A stretch of 64,000 nt of DNA from Nioella nitratireducens (GTDB lineage Bacteria > Pseudomonadota > Alphaproteobacteria > Rhodobacterales > Rhodobacteraceae). The notes beneath the pieces were generated by a model, which ran no database searches, was not told the origin of the DNA, and saw only the letters and a list, made by a program, of their open reading frames with translations. Below are positions 17,453-25,986 of this stretch, piece by piece; the first letter of the stretch is position 1; every line of letters begins with the position of its first letter. Position numbers and translations under genes: made by a program. The stretch lies in NCBI RefSeq assembly GCF_001879715.1, contig NZ_MNBW01000002.1, positions 62,001-126,000 of the forward strand. The letters run 5' to 3'.

Positions 17453-17649
17453 ACGGTATTCCTCTTGAACCCCATGTTTAGGCGTCAAAAACACTGCGTG
17501 GAAAGCAGGGCTTTCCGCGACAGTGTGCTATGGCGCTGAAATCATGCGCGACGACGAAGCGTCGCGTCGGAGGGTGTTACAGACATCATTTGTAACGGAA
17601 ATGTAGCACAAAAATTGACGTTTTAAAAGATTCGCAGAACAACAATCGC
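17453..17649 (-). promoter_or_regulatory. carD upstream region with two hairpins
   Basis: About 200 AT-rich bases between the fdxA terminator and the carD start. On the minus strand a hairpin with stem CGCGACG/CGTCGCG (17547-17566) is followed, nearer the gene, by GCGTGGAAAG/CTTTCCGCG (17496-17519). The most AT-rich part (about 17580-17650, with TACATT on the minus strand) is the likely promoter, though no good -35 was found. No open frame of useful length is present. Confidence 0.45.
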
Positions 17650-17675
17650 AAAAAGCCCTGTTTTCACAGGGTTTT
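17650..17675 (-). terminator. Rho-independent terminator of fdxA
   Basis: A perfect stem CCCTGT (17656-17661) / ACAGGG (17666-17671) with a four-base loop is followed on the minus strand by five T (complement of 17650-17654). It is about 60 bases past the fdxA stop and should separate fdxA from carD transcription. Confidence 0.85.
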
Positions 17676-17734
17676 GCCGCGCTGCAACATGTCTTCGCGG
17701 CCCGGTGCAGCGCCCGAACCGCCTGCGAATCGGC

Positions 17735-18070
17735 TCAGCCGCCCTCGCCGGGCGTCTCGGACAGCAATGGTAGCTTGCCATCCTTGCCGTCAAATTCCTC
17801 TGCCGTGGGCAGCGGGTCTTTTTTCGAGACGATGACCGGCCACATCTCGGAGTATTTCCGATTCAGTTCGACCCACTTTTCCATGTCCGGCTCGGTGTCG
17901 GGGCGGATCGCGTCGGCGGGGCATTCCGGCTCGCAGACGCCGCAGTCGATGCACTCATCCGGATGAATCACGAGGAAGTTTTCCCCCTCGTAAAAGCAAT
18001 CCACCGGGCACACTTCAACACAGTCGGTGTACTTGCAGTTGATGCAGTTCTCGATCACAGCGTAGGTCAT
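17735..18070 (-). CDS. fdxA: 7Fe ferredoxin FdxA
   Basis: Small soluble electron carrier with one [3Fe-4S] and one [4Fe-4S] cluster, 111 residues. Cysteines at 9, 12, 17, 21 in [14 protein letters not shown] and at 40, 43, 46, 50 in [12 protein letters not shown] follow the Azotobacter ferredoxin I pattern, with a C-terminal extension. The ATG (complement of 18068-18070) begins [14 protein letters not shown], the classical N-terminus; the longer frame is not family-like. It is downstream of the S4 gene on the same strand. An FNR-type palindrome lies about 150 bases upstream inside that gene. Confidence 0.96.
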   Translation of the reverse strand: MTYAVIENCINCKYTDCVEVCPVDCFYEGENFLVIHPDECIDCGVCEPECPADAIRPDTEPDMEKWVELNRKYSEMWPVIVSKKDPLPTAEEFDGKDGKLPLLSETPGEGG

Positions 18071-18119
18071 GGCACGTCCGTCAATACAAGTCCCCGGTGG
18101 TTTAGTCTCCCGCCGCGGA

Positions 18120-18485
18120 TCATTCAAGCGGGCTGCGGCGTAAAGAACCAAGCGCCCGGCGATCCTTGCCCGAGGGCCGCCCCTTTCCCTCGTATGACGG
18201 GTTTTGCGGAACGGTTTCCTTGACCGGTGTCAAATCCTCGTAGAGCGCCTGCGCCTCCGGTGCGGGGCCGCGCCGCGCGCCGATGGCAACCACGCGGATC
18301 ACGCGCACGTCCCGCCCCTGCGCAAAGGTCAGCACGTCGCCCGGCCCGACCGTGGACGCGGGTTTGTGAACCTTCTGGCTGTTCACCCGCACATGGCCGC
18401 CCGCAACAAGGCGCGCGGCCAGGGTGCGGGTCTTGAAGAACCGCGCATGCCACAGCCACTTGTCGAGGCGCAGCCGGGGTTGCAC
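18120..18485 (-). CDS. S4 domain RNA-binding protein (Hsp15-like)
   Basis: A 121-residue protein with an N-terminal S4 RNA-binding domain (about 5-60: [22 protein letters not shown] ... GDVLTF) and a basic C-terminal tail. Hsp15 homologues bind stalled 50S subunits carrying peptidyl-tRNA. It starts with GTG (complement of 18483-18485) only 8 bases after the helicase stop, so the two RNA-related genes are probably cotranscribed. The role in ribosome rescue is known for Hsp15 and inferred here. Confidence 0.88.
   Translation of the reverse strand: MQPRLRLDKWLWHARFFKTRTLAARLVAGGHVRVNSQKVHKPASTVGPGDVLTFAQGRDVRVIRVVAIGARRGPAPEAQALYEDLTPVKETVPQNPSYEGKGRPSGKDRRALGSLRRSPLE
18220..18233. promoter_or_regulatory. 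FNR-type palindrome inside the S4 gene, upstream of fdxA
   Basis: TTGAC-CGGT-GTCAA matches the FNR/FnrL consensus TTGA(T/C)-N4-(A/G)TCAA exactly. It lies in the 3' part of the S4 coding sequence, 150 bases before the fdxA start. The same bases encode an ordinary DLTPVK segment, so chance is possible. Confidence 0.3.
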
Positions 18486-18493
18486 GTCGGCCG

Positions 18494-21334
18494 TCAGGAG
18501 TTGCCCTTGAGCCCCGCCAGCGCCTGCGCGAACGGGTTGTCAGGGTCGATCTTCTTTTCCTTGCGCTCGGGCTTGGCCGAGTAGGTCTTTGGCTTGTCGT
18601 TGCGCGGACCTTTCGGACCGCCCTTGCCCTGCGGCTTGCCCTTGCCACGCGGTTTGCCCGCAGGCTTGGCGCCGTCGCGGCGCGGGGCGTTGCCGCCGGT
18701 CCGGCGGCGCGGGGCCCAGGTAAAGGTGTAGAAGGTTTCGATCTCGGGGTCCGCCGCTTCGGCCGGTGCGGCGCCGGCGTCGTCCGCGGGCAGTTCCGAC
18801 GGCGGCACATCGGGTGTTTCGACAGGCTGTTCGACCGGGGTCTCGGTGGGCGTTTCCACCGGGGCCTCTGACGGGATCTCGGGTGCCTCGGCGGGCGCAT
18901 CGCCGGGCACTTCGCTTGGCGTTTGCGGATCGGGGGTGTCGCTGGCCTCGGCGGCCTTGACCTTGGGTCGCGCGCCCTGCTCGGCCTTGTAGCCAAGCCC
19001 CTGCATCAGGTCGGCGAACTGGTCCAGCGTCATGCCGGTGATCGAGAGCATATCGGCGGTCGCCTCGAACCCGCCCCGGCTGTCCTGCCCGCGCAGCATG
19101 TCGGCGAGACGTTCCAGCATGTCGATGCGGATCGCGCGGCCACCGGCCAGGCGGTAGCCCGAATTGGTGTAATACTCGCGCGGCGCGCCTTCGACGGCGG
19201 GAATGGTCACGAGGCCCGGAGGCGGGCTTTCGTGGAACTCGGCGTGATCGCTTGCCAGACCCCAAAGCACCAGCCGCAGCCGGGTCGGCGCGGGCTTGAG
19301 CAGGAGTTGCTGGAAGATCGTGAACTGACCGAAGCGGACGCCATGCTTGCGCAACAGGCCGCGCGCCTCTTGGTCCAGCGCCTTCACATCGTCGGCCACT
19401 TCGGCGCGGGGCAGGATGCCGAGCGCTTCGACCAGTTGGAAGGCAAAGCCGCGGGCGAGGCCGGTGATGGTCTCGTCCCGGCTCATGGCCAGCAGCGGTT
19501 CGAACAGGGTGGCGATCTTGCGGTCGATGAAATGTTGCAGACGGCGCTGCACCTTTTGCATCACCTCGGGGCCTGCCTCGTCATCGACGAAAGCTTCGGC
19601 CACGGGTTTCAGCGGCTCGGCGCCCTTGACCAGTTTGCCAATCGCCTGATCGCCCCACATGAGGCCACCCTGTTCGGTAAAATCGAACTCTGTATCGGGG
19701 GCGTTGTAAAACCGGTCGGCGCGCAGATGAAACTCCGGGCGGAGTGCCGCGACAGCCGCTTGGCGCAGCGTCTTTGCCTCATCGGGGGTCGCGCTGGCAT
19801 CCTGCCGAAAGCGGAACCCTTCCAGACGGCCGACGAATTCGCCCTCAACCGTCACTTCACCCTTTTCATTCACGTCGGCCACAAGGCCCTCCTTCTGCTT
19901 CAACCGGCGCAAAAGCACAGAGGTGCGCCGATCTACAAATCTTTGGGTCAAACGCTCATGCAAGGCGTCTGACAGTCGGTCTTCTACGGCACGAGTCGCC
20001 CCGCGCCAATGGCTTTCGTCATCGACCCAGCCCGACCGTTGCGCGACATAGGTCCATGTGCGGATATACGCCAAGCGTTTCGACAATGTGTCAATGTCGC
20101 CCTCGGCACGGTCGAGCCGTTTGACCTGTCGCGCCATCCAGTCATCCGGCACACGGCCCACATCATGCAGAAACTCGAAGATTCGCGCCAGCAGCGTCGC
20201 ATGTTCGGCGTGGCTGATGCCGCGAAAGTCGGGAATGCAGCACACATCCCACAGCAAGTGCACATCGCGTGCGGTGCGCACCCGGTCGGCCACATCGGGC
20301 GTTTCGGCGAGGGTCTTGAGCACCACAAGATCGTCGGCGGCGCGCGCGCGGGTCAGCCATTCGTCGTTGGTCGGCGCCTCAAGCGAAGCGATAAGCCGCC
20401 CCACCGTGCCGAATTCCAGCCGGGAATTTCGCCAGTGCAGCTTGCGGATCGGGGTAAAGCTGTGGCTGGTGATCGCCTCGACCACGCCCTCGTCCAGCGC
20501 GTGGGCCTCGCCGGTCACGCCGAACGTGCCCGCCTGCGTGTGCCGCCCGGCACGGCCCGCGATCTGTGCCAGTTCGTTCGGGGCCAGCTCGCGCATCCGG
20601 CGACCGTCGAATTTGCGCAGGCCGGAAAAGGCGACATGGCGAATGTCGAGGTTCAACCCCATGCCGATGGCGTCGGTGGCCACAAGGAAATCGACATCGC
20701 CGTTCTGGTAAAGCTCGACCTGCGCGTTCCGCGTGCGGGGGGACAGCGCGCCCATCACCACCGCAGCGCCACCGCGCTGGCGGCGTAGCAGTTCGGCAAT
20801 GGCATAGACGTTTTCCACCGAAAAGCCGACGATGGCCGCGCGCGGCACCATGCGGCTGATCTTCTTGGAGCCGGTATAGGTCAGCTCGGAAAACCGCTCG
20901 CGCCGCATGAACTGAACCCCCGGCACCAGCGCCGCGATCGCACCGCGCATGGTGTCAGAGCCCAGAAACAGCGTCTCGTGCATCCCGCGCGCATTCAGCA
21001 ACCTGTCGGTAAACACATGGCCGCGTTCCGGGTCGGCGCAAAGCTGGATTTCGTCCACGGCGAGGAAATCGCAGCCCATGCCCGGCGGCATCGCTTCGAC
21101 CGTGCAGACCCAGTATTGGGCGCTGTCGGGCACGATGCGTTCCTCGCCGGTGATCAGCGCCACGACGCGCGGGCCGCGCAGGGCGACGATGCGGTCATAG
21201 ACCTCGCGCGCCAACAGCCGCAGCGGCAGGCCGATCACCCCGGTGCGGTAAGCGAGCATCCGCTCGATGGCATAGTGAGTCTTGCCGGTATTGGTCGGCC
21301 CGAGAACGGCCGTGATACGCCCTTGGCGTTGCAT
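18494..21334 (-). CDS. Suv3-like DEAD/DExH RNA helicase with low-complexity C-terminal tail
   Basis: Superfamily 2 helicase of 946 residues. Walker A is GPTNTGKT at 12-19, motif II DEIQ at 94-97; later ATDAIGMGLNLD and QIAGRAGRHTQAG form motifs V and VI. The order and the DEIQ box resemble mitochondrial Suv3, an RNA helicase of the degradosome. The C-terminal part is unusual: about 803-861 is a Pro/Glu/Thr-rich repeat (ETP, VETP, EAP units) and about 868-930 is Lys/Gly/Arg-rich, a probable RNA-binding or condensate-forming tail. It ends with a DNPFAQALAGLKG motif. Followed by the S4 gene. Confidence 0.88.
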   Translation of the reverse strand: MQRQGRITAVLGPTNTGKTHYAIERMLAYRTGVIGLPLRLLAREVYDRIVALRGPRVVALITGEERIVPDSAQYWVCTVEAMPPGMGCDFLAVDEIQLCADPERGHVFTDRLLNARGMHETLFLGSDTMRGAIAALVPGVQFMRRERFSELTYTGSKKISRMVPRAAIVGFSVENVYAIAELLRRQRGGAAVVMGALSPRTRNAQVELYQNGDVDFLVATDAIGMGLNLDIRHVAFSGLRKFDGRRMRELAPNELAQIAGRAGRHTQAGTFGVTGEAHALDEGVVEAITSHSFTPIRKLHWRNSRLEFGTVGRLIASLEAPTNDEWLTRARAADDLVVLKTLAETPDVADRVRTARDVHLLWDVCCIPDFRGISHAEHATLLARIFEFLHDVGRVPDDWMARQVKRLDRAEGDIDTLSKRLAYIRTWTYVAQRSGWVDDESHWRGATRAVEDRLSDALHERLTQRFVDRRTSVLLRRLKQKEGLVADVNEKGEVTVEGEFVGRLEGFRFRQDASATPDEAKTLRQAAVAALRPEFHLRADRFYNAPDTEFDFTEQGGLMWGDQAIGKLVKGAEPLKPVAEAFVDDEAGPEVMQKVQRRLQHFIDRKIATLFEPLLAMSRDETITGLARGFAFQLVEALGILPRAEVADDVKALDQEARGLLRKHGVRFGQFTIFQQLLLKPAPTRLRLVLWGLASDHAEFHESPPPGLVTIPAVEGAPREYYTNSGYRLAGGRAIRIDMLERLADMLRGQDSRGGFEATADMLSITGMTLDQFADLMQGLGYKAEQGARPKVKAAEASDTPDPQTPSEVPGDAPAEAPEIPSEAPVETPTETPVEQPVETPDVPPSELPADDAGAAPAEAADPEIETFYTFTWAPRRRTGGNAPRRDGAKPAGKPRGKGKPQGKGGPKGPRNDKPKTYSAKPERKEKKIDPDNPFAQALAGLKGNS

Positions 21335-21369
21335 GGTCTTGCTCTTGGCCTCTTGTCAGGCGGTCCCCG

Positions 21370-21930
21370 TCAGAGGGCCGTGCCCCCGGCGGCGTGTTGC
21401 AGCCGATCCACCGCCGCTTGTAGGCTGGCCAGATGCGGATGTATAGCGGCCGCCCGTTGATAGGCCGCCAGAGCAGCCTCTTGATTGCCGATCTCTTCAA
21501 GAATCATGCCAAGCCCCGCCAACGCACCGTAGTGACGCGGTTCCAACGCCAGAACCTGGCGCAGGTCATTGATCGCAGGCCCGTAGAGCCCCGCCCCGAA
21601 ATAGGCGGCGGCACGGGTGTTCCAGCCCTCGGCAAACTCGGGCGCGTGGTCGGTCAGCGCCGTGAGGTGGTCGATCGCGGCCTCGAAATCGCCCGCGTCC
21701 AGCGCCTGCTGGCCGCGCCGCAGCAACAGGTCCGCCGAGGCCGACCCCGACAGGTTGAGCTGGCGTTCGATCTGGCTCTCGACGCGCTGCCAGTCAGGCT
21801 CTTGCGGGTCGGCCAGACGGGTGAACAGCTCATCCAGATCGGACGCGCTGGCCACGGCCCCGGCAAGGACGATCACCAAGGCGATAGCTGCCGTCACGAC
21901 AGTGTTGTATGTTGAGATCATATTCCGCAT
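21370..21930 (-). CDS. Secreted tetratricopeptide repeat protein
   Basis: A 186-residue protein with an N-terminal signal or anchor segment (TVVTAAIALVIVLAGAVASA, roughly 10-30) followed by TPR helices: ALDAGDFEAAIDHLTALTDHAP, then GWNTRAAAYFGAGLYGPAINDL, then GAGLGMILEEIG-type repeats ending at about 175. It is probably a periplasmic scaffold with unknown partners. The ATG (complement of 21928-21930) has GGAAG about 7 nt upstream; an ATG three codons later is possible. Divergent from the SCP2 gene. Confidence 0.8.
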   Translation of the reverse strand: MRNMISTYNTVVTAAIALVIVLAGAVASASDLDELFTRLADPQEPDWQRVESQIERQLNLSGSASADLLLRRGQQALDAGDFEAAIDHLTALTDHAPEFAEGWNTRAAAYFGAGLYGPAINDLRQVLALEPRHYGALAGLGMILEEIGNQEAALAAYQRAAAIHPHLASLQAAVDRLQHAAGGTAL

Positions 21931-22005
21931 GGTCACTTCCGAATGTAACATCCGGGGCCGTGTGATCCAGTGATTTCCGGTCGTTTCCGTAACAGGAGGT
22001 TTCAC

Positions 22006-22299
22006 ATGAGCGAGATCATTTCCGCGGCGGTTGCCGCGCTTCAGGAAAAAATCGACGGCGGCTTTGACGGCTCGGCCAAATTTGCCATCGAAGGTGAAGG
22101 GGCCATCCTGATCGACGGCTCGGGCGTGCGCGCGGCCGAAGACGACGAAGACGCCGACGTCACCCTGTCAGCCGATGCAGACACCTTTCAGGAAATCCTG
22201 TCGGGCGAGTTGAACCCGACATCGGCATTCATGGGCGGGCGTCTCAAGCTCGACGGTGACATGGGCACCGCCATGCGCCTCGGGGGGATGCTCGGTTAA
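22006..22299 (+). CDS. SCP2 sterol-binding domain protein
   Basis: A 97-residue single-domain protein of the SCP2 fold. It has the family pattern: AALQEKIDGGFDGSAKFAIEGEGAILID, then TLSADADTFQEILSGELNPTSAFMGGRLKLDGDMGTAMRLGGML. Such proteins bind lipids or fatty acyl-CoA. AGGAGG precedes the ATG at 22006 by 7 nt. It is followed 4 bases later by a lysophospholipase-like gene, suggesting a joint lipid-handling role (inference). Confidence 0.88.
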   Translation: MSEIISAAVAALQEKIDGGFDGSAKFAIEGEGAILIDGSGVRAAEDDEDADVTLSADADTFQEILSGELNPTSAFMGGRLKLDGDMGTAMRLGGMLG

Positions 22300-22303
22300 G
22301 GCG

Positions 22304-23254
22304 ATGGAACCAGCCCCTTTCCTTCACGAGATCGCGGATGGACCAGCGGGTGGGCGCGCCTTCTGGCTGACCACCGATGACGGCACCCGCATCCGGCTGG
22401 GGGTCTGGCCTGCGCCCGAGGGCGCCAAGGGAACCATCCTGATGTTTCCGGGCCGCACCGAGTATATCGAGAAATATGGCCGTTTCGCGCGGGACATGGC
22501 CGCGCGTGGCTATGCGACGATCGCCATCGACTGGCGCGGGCAGGGTCTGGCCGACCGGCCCGCACATCGCCGCGACATGGGCCATGTCGTCAGCTTCGAC
22601 GAATACCGTGAGGATGTGGCCGTGGTGCGCGCGGCGCTCGACACGCTCGACCTGCCGCAGCCCTGGTTCCTGCTCGGCCATTCCATGGGCGGGGCGATCG
22701 GCCTTCGGGCCTTGCATGACGGTCTGCCGGTGCGCGGCGCGATCTTCTCGGCACCGATGTGGGGTATTCGCATGTCGGGGTTTCTCAAGGCGATCTCGGG
22801 CGTGGTGCTGGGGCTGTCGAAACCGCTCGGCCTCGACAAGACCTTCGCCCCAACCACCGGCCCGTTCGAGCCGATGGTCTTCAACGACAACCCGCTGACC
22901 ACGGACCGCGACAATTTCAACTACATGGAAGGCCAGGTCGAAAAGCACCCCGAGCTGGCCCTCGGCGGCCCGTCGATGCGGTGGGTCAACGCGGCCTTGG
23001 CCGAGACCGGAACCCTGCTGGCCATGGAGCCGCCGAACCTGCCCATGCTGGTGCTGCTGGGGTCGGAGGAAGCGATCGTGGAATCCAGCGCCGTGCATGA
23101 ACGCGCGGCCAGTTGGCCGGGCAGCCGGTTGCAGATTATCGAGGGTGCGCGACACGAAGTGCTGATGGAAGCCCCCGACAAGCGCGACGCTTGTCTTGCC
23201 GCGATCACCAATTGGTGCGACCAGCTGGTGTCGGCCCCGCACCGGATGGTGTAG
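22304..23254 (+). CDS. Alpha/beta hydrolase, lysophospholipase / monoacylglycerol lipase type
   Basis: A 316-residue serine hydrolase of the PldB/MGL group. The nucleophile elbow GHSMG is at 125-129 (S127), and the oxyanion-side FPGRTEYIEKYG segment at 48-59 is typical of proteobacterial PldB-like enzymes. The catalytic histidine is probably in GARHEVLMEAPD near the C-terminus. The start at 22304 follows AAGG and lies 4 bases after the SCP2 stop. Substrate is likely a lysophospholipid or monoglyceride, by family only. Confidence 0.86.
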   Translation: MEPAPFLHEIADGPAGGRAFWLTTDDGTRIRLGVWPAPEGAKGTILMFPGRTEYIEKYGRFARDMAARGYATIAIDWRGQGLADRPAHRRDMGHVVSFDEYREDVAVVRAALDTLDLPQPWFLLGHSMGGAIGLRALHDGLPVRGAIFSAPMWGIRMSGFLKAISGVVLGLSKPLGLDKTFAPTTGPFEPMVFNDNPLTTDRDNFNYMEGQVEKHPELALGGPSMRWVNAALAETGTLLAMEPPNLPMLVLLGSEEAIVESSAVHERAASWPGSRLQIIEGARHEVLMEAPDKRDACLAAITNWCDQLVSAPHRMV

Positions 23255-23270
23255 GGCCGCGCCAAACCGG

Positions 23271-23963
23271 TCAGCCGGTCGCGCCGTCGCGCAACGCGCC
23301 CTCTTCCAGGCGCAGAACCCTGTCCATGCGCGCGGCAAGTTCCAGGTTGTGGGTGGCGATCAGCGCGCCCATCCCGGTTTCCTTCACCAACCCCAGAAGC
23401 GCATCGAACACCGTGTCCGCCGTGGCCGGGTCCAGATTTCCCGTCGGCTCATCGGCCAACAGAACACGCGGGCGGTTGGCGAGCGCCCGGCAAAAGGCCA
23501 CGCGCTGCTGTTCGCCGCCCGACAGGGCCGAAGGCCGGTGGTCGGCCCGCGCGGCCAGCCCCACGCGCGCCAGCAGATCCGCCGCCCGTGCCTCGGCCTC
23601 GGCCTTTGCAGTGCCGTGGGCCAGTTGCGGCAACACCACGTTTTCGGCGGCGGTGAATTCCGGCAACAAGTGGTGGAACTGGTAGATAAAGCCGACATGA
23701 TCACGCCGCGCCGCCGTGCGCGCCCGGTCGCGCGCCTTGCTCAGGTTTTGGCCCGCGATTTCCACCGTGCCGCTATCGGGCGTGTCAAGCAGCCCCGCGA
23801 TATGCAGCAAGGTCGACTTGCCCGCGCCAGAGGGTGCTACCAACGCCACGGCCTCGCCCGCCTCGATGGCCACCGACGCGCCGCGCAGCACGCGGATTTC
23901 GCCGGGCGTGCCCAGTTTGTAACCCTTCTCGATCCCGTCCAACCTCAGCACCACCTCACTCAT
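23271..23963 (-). CDS. lolD: Lipoprotein-releasing ABC transporter ATP-binding protein LolD
   Basis: ATPase of the Lol system that extracts outer-membrane lipoproteins from the inner membrane. The 230-residue protein has Walker A APSGAGKST at 43-51 and the signature LSGGEQQR, with the typical LolD segment FIYQFHHLLPEFTAAENV. Its start overlaps the end of the permease gene by 8 bases (23956-23963), so translation is coupled. It converges with the hydrolase gene. Confidence 0.93.
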   Translation of the reverse strand: MSEVVLRLDGIEKGYKLGTPGEIRVLRGASVAIEAGEAVALVAPSGAGKSTLLHIAGLLDTPDSGTVEIAGQNLSKARDRARTAARRDHVGFIYQFHHLLPEFTAAENVVLPQLAHGTAKAEAEARAADLLARVGLAARADHRPSALSGGEQQRVAFCRALANRPRVLLADEPTGNLDPATADTVFDALLGLVKETGMGALIATHNLELAARMDRVLRLEEGALRDGATG

Positions 23964-25245
23964 AGCGCAGCGCCTCCACCGGGTTCATCCGGGCCGCGCG
24001 GCGGGCGGGAAAGATCGTGATCACGAAAGACAGACCAAGCGAGAGCGTCACCGCCGACATCACGTCGCCAACTTCCAGCCGTGCGGGCAAGGTGGACAGG
24101 AAGCGCACCGAGGGGTCCCAGACCCCGCCCCCCGCCATCCAGTTGACGAAGGCGAAGATCGGGTCGATCCAGATCGCGAAAGCACAGCCCAAGGCCACCC
24201 CCGCCAGCGTACCCGCCACGCCGATGGACGCGCCGCAAATGAAGAAGACCCGCAGGATCGAGCCTTCGCTCAGGCCCATGGTGCGCAGGATACCGATGTC
24301 GCGGCTCTTGTTCTTGACCAGCATGATCAGGCCCGAAACGATGTTCATCGTGGCAATCAGAACAAGGATCGAGAGGATGATGAACATCACGTTGTCTTCC
24401 ATCTTCAACGCCTGCAGGAACGCCCCGGCACTGTCGCGCCATGTCCAGACATAGACCTGCGCATCGCCCGCCGCGCGCGTCAGCGACAGCACCATGGTGT
24501 CGACCGTATCGGGATCGGCAACCGTCAGCTCTATCTCGTCGGCAACGCCATCGCGGTTGAAATAAGTCTGCGCCTCGGCGAAAGGCATGTAGACGCGCAC
24601 CCGGTCGATATCGTAGCGCCCGACCTGAAAGATATAGGCGACCTCGTAGGCCGACACGCGCGGGCTGGTGCCGAAGGCCGTGCGCGCGCCGTCGGGGGAA
24701 ATCAGGCGGATGCGATCACCCACGCTGACCCCGAGTTCGCGCGCAACACCCATACCGATGGCAACGCCACCGCTGAAATCGTCAAGCCTGCCTTGTTGCT
24801 GTTCGGGATGGGCCACCAAGGGGATCTGGCCCAGATCGCCCGCAGTGATCCCCAGCACCTCGACCCCTGCATTGCGGCCGTTGGCGGTGGCCATGACCTG
24901 CCCGCGAATGACGGGGTAGGCATGGGTCACGCCGGGCACCGCACGCACAGCCTCGGCCACGGCGTCATAGTCATGCAGGGTTCGGTCGATGCGCCCGCCC
25001 TCGACCTGCCGCGCCAGCGGCATCAGGGTCGCGTGGGGATTCGCGCCAAGGATCGTCCCGACAAATTCATGCCGAAAGCCCGAGCGCACGGCGAGCGTGG
25101 CAATCAGCGCCATCACCGCCAGCGTGATGCCCAGAAAACTGATCCACGTCATCACGCTGACACCGCCCTCGGCCCGCTTGGCCCGGATGTAGCGCCACGC
25201 GATCATGAATTCGAAACCAGCAAAGGGTTTGGGCGGGGTTGGCAT
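23956..25245 (-). CDS. Lipoprotein-releasing ABC transporter permease (LolC/LolE family)
   Basis: Inner-membrane subunit of the Lol complex, 429 residues. One N-terminal helix (about 28-55, VSVMTWISFLGITLAVMAL) is followed by a large periplasmic domain (about 60-270) and three C-terminal helices of the FtsX domain, ending PARRAARMNPVEALRYE. Only one LolC/E-type gene is adjacent, so it may act as a homodimer, as in species with a single permease (inference). GAGGAG precedes the ATG. Order proS - DUF2937 - lolC - lolD. Confidence 0.92.
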   Translation of the reverse strand: MPTPPKPFAGFEFMIAWRYIRAKRAEGGVSVMTWISFLGITLAVMALIATLAVRSGFRHEFVGTILGANPHATLMPLARQVEGGRIDRTLHDYDAVAEAVRAVPGVTHAYPVIRGQVMATANGRNAGVEVLGITAGDLGQIPLVAHPEQQQGRLDDFSGGVAIGMGVARELGVSVGDRIRLISPDGARTAFGTSPRVSAYEVAYIFQVGRYDIDRVRVYMPFAEAQTYFNRDGVADEIELTVADPDTVDTMVLSLTRAAGDAQVYVWTWRDSAGAFLQALKMEDNVMFIILSILVLIATMNIVSGLIMLVKNKSRDIGILRTMGLSEGSILRVFFICGASIGVAGTLAGVALGCAFAIWIDPIFAFVNWMAGGGVWDPSVRFLSTLPARLEVGDVMSAVTLSLGLSFVITIFPARRAARMNPVEALRYE

Positions 25246-25342
25246 GGCTGCTCCTCAAGCACTCACGCCTCTCGGGGCGCGCTCGCGGCAAAGCCTAGCG
25301 CAAGCGGGGGATGGCGGAAACCGCCCTTCGTATCGGGTAGGG

Positions 25343-25837
25343 TCACGTTTCGGCGGGGCGCCGCCGACGCAAGAGCCGCGCCAGAAGCGCGACGATGGCA
25401 GCGAGCAGCCCGTATCCCGCGACGAACCCGGCCCCGGCAAAACCCAGCCCCGCTGGCGTAACCGGCAGGGCGGGCTGGAAATCTTCCATCGCGCGGCGCC
25501 CGATCTCGGCATCGAGCCGGGCGGGGATCAGCACGAACCGCTCTAGGGGCCCAGCTTCTCGCAGCAAGGAGAGGTCCGAAGACAGCGCCTCGTATCGGGT
25601 GATGGTTCGGGTCATGTCGGCATTGCGGGCGTTGAGGAAGGCAGAACCGGAAAGCTCGGCCAGCGCCTCGTCCCGCGTCAGGCCCGCGCCTTGCGCTGAT
25701 CGGTCGAAATCGGCCACGACGACGGAGAGTTCGTCGACCGCCCCGGCAAGACGTTGCAGGTAGTTCTGCGATGCTTCGGGAAACTGCGCCAAGGCCCCTG
25801 CCCCGGCGATCCCTGCGACAAGGGCGAATGCTTTCAT
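25343..25837 (-). CDS. DUF2937 family membrane protein
   Basis: A 164-residue protein of unknown function matching the DUF2937 pattern: a short N-terminal hydrophobic stretch, FPEASQNYLQRLAGAVDEL, a helical acidic middle, and a C-terminal membrane segment (about 128-155, AGLGFAGAGFVAGYGLLAAI) followed by a basic RLLRRRR tail. It is probably a periplasmic domain anchored at both ends. It lies between proS and lolC on the same strand. No catalytic residues are evident. Confidence 0.75.
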   Translation of the reverse strand: MKAFALVAGIAGAGALAQFPEASQNYLQRLAGAVDELSVVVADFDRSAQGAGLTRDEALAELSGSAFLNARNADMTRTITRYEALSSDLSLLREAGPLERFVLIPARLDAEIGRRAMEDFQPALPVTPAGLGFAGAGFVAGYGLLAAIVALLARLLRRRRPAET

Positions 25838-25942
25838 GGCGCTGCTCTGTGGGTTGCCTGTTTTGAAGCGAGGGTAGCACGGGCACTGGCGCCTGTCGCC
25901 AACACACCGCTCCCGGCCATCTCAAAGGCAAAGCCCTGCCTG

Positions 25943-25978
25943 TGCACCCCACGCGGTCCGACGATCACGCGGGGTGCA
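25943..25978 (-). terminator. Inverted repeat after proS
   Basis: TGCACCCC (25943-25950) pairs perfectly with GGGGTGCA (25971-25978), with partial inner pairing. It begins 9 bases past the proS stop on the minus strand and probably marks the transcript end or a processing site. There is no clear T-run. Confidence 0.5.
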
Positions 25979-25986
25979 ACTTCCGC

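Noticed and set aside
17453-17734. Small leader peptide (15-codon frame with MMSVTPSDATLRRRA) before carD
   Set aside because: No ribosome-binding sequence and no codon bias; more likely chance in a non-coding leader.
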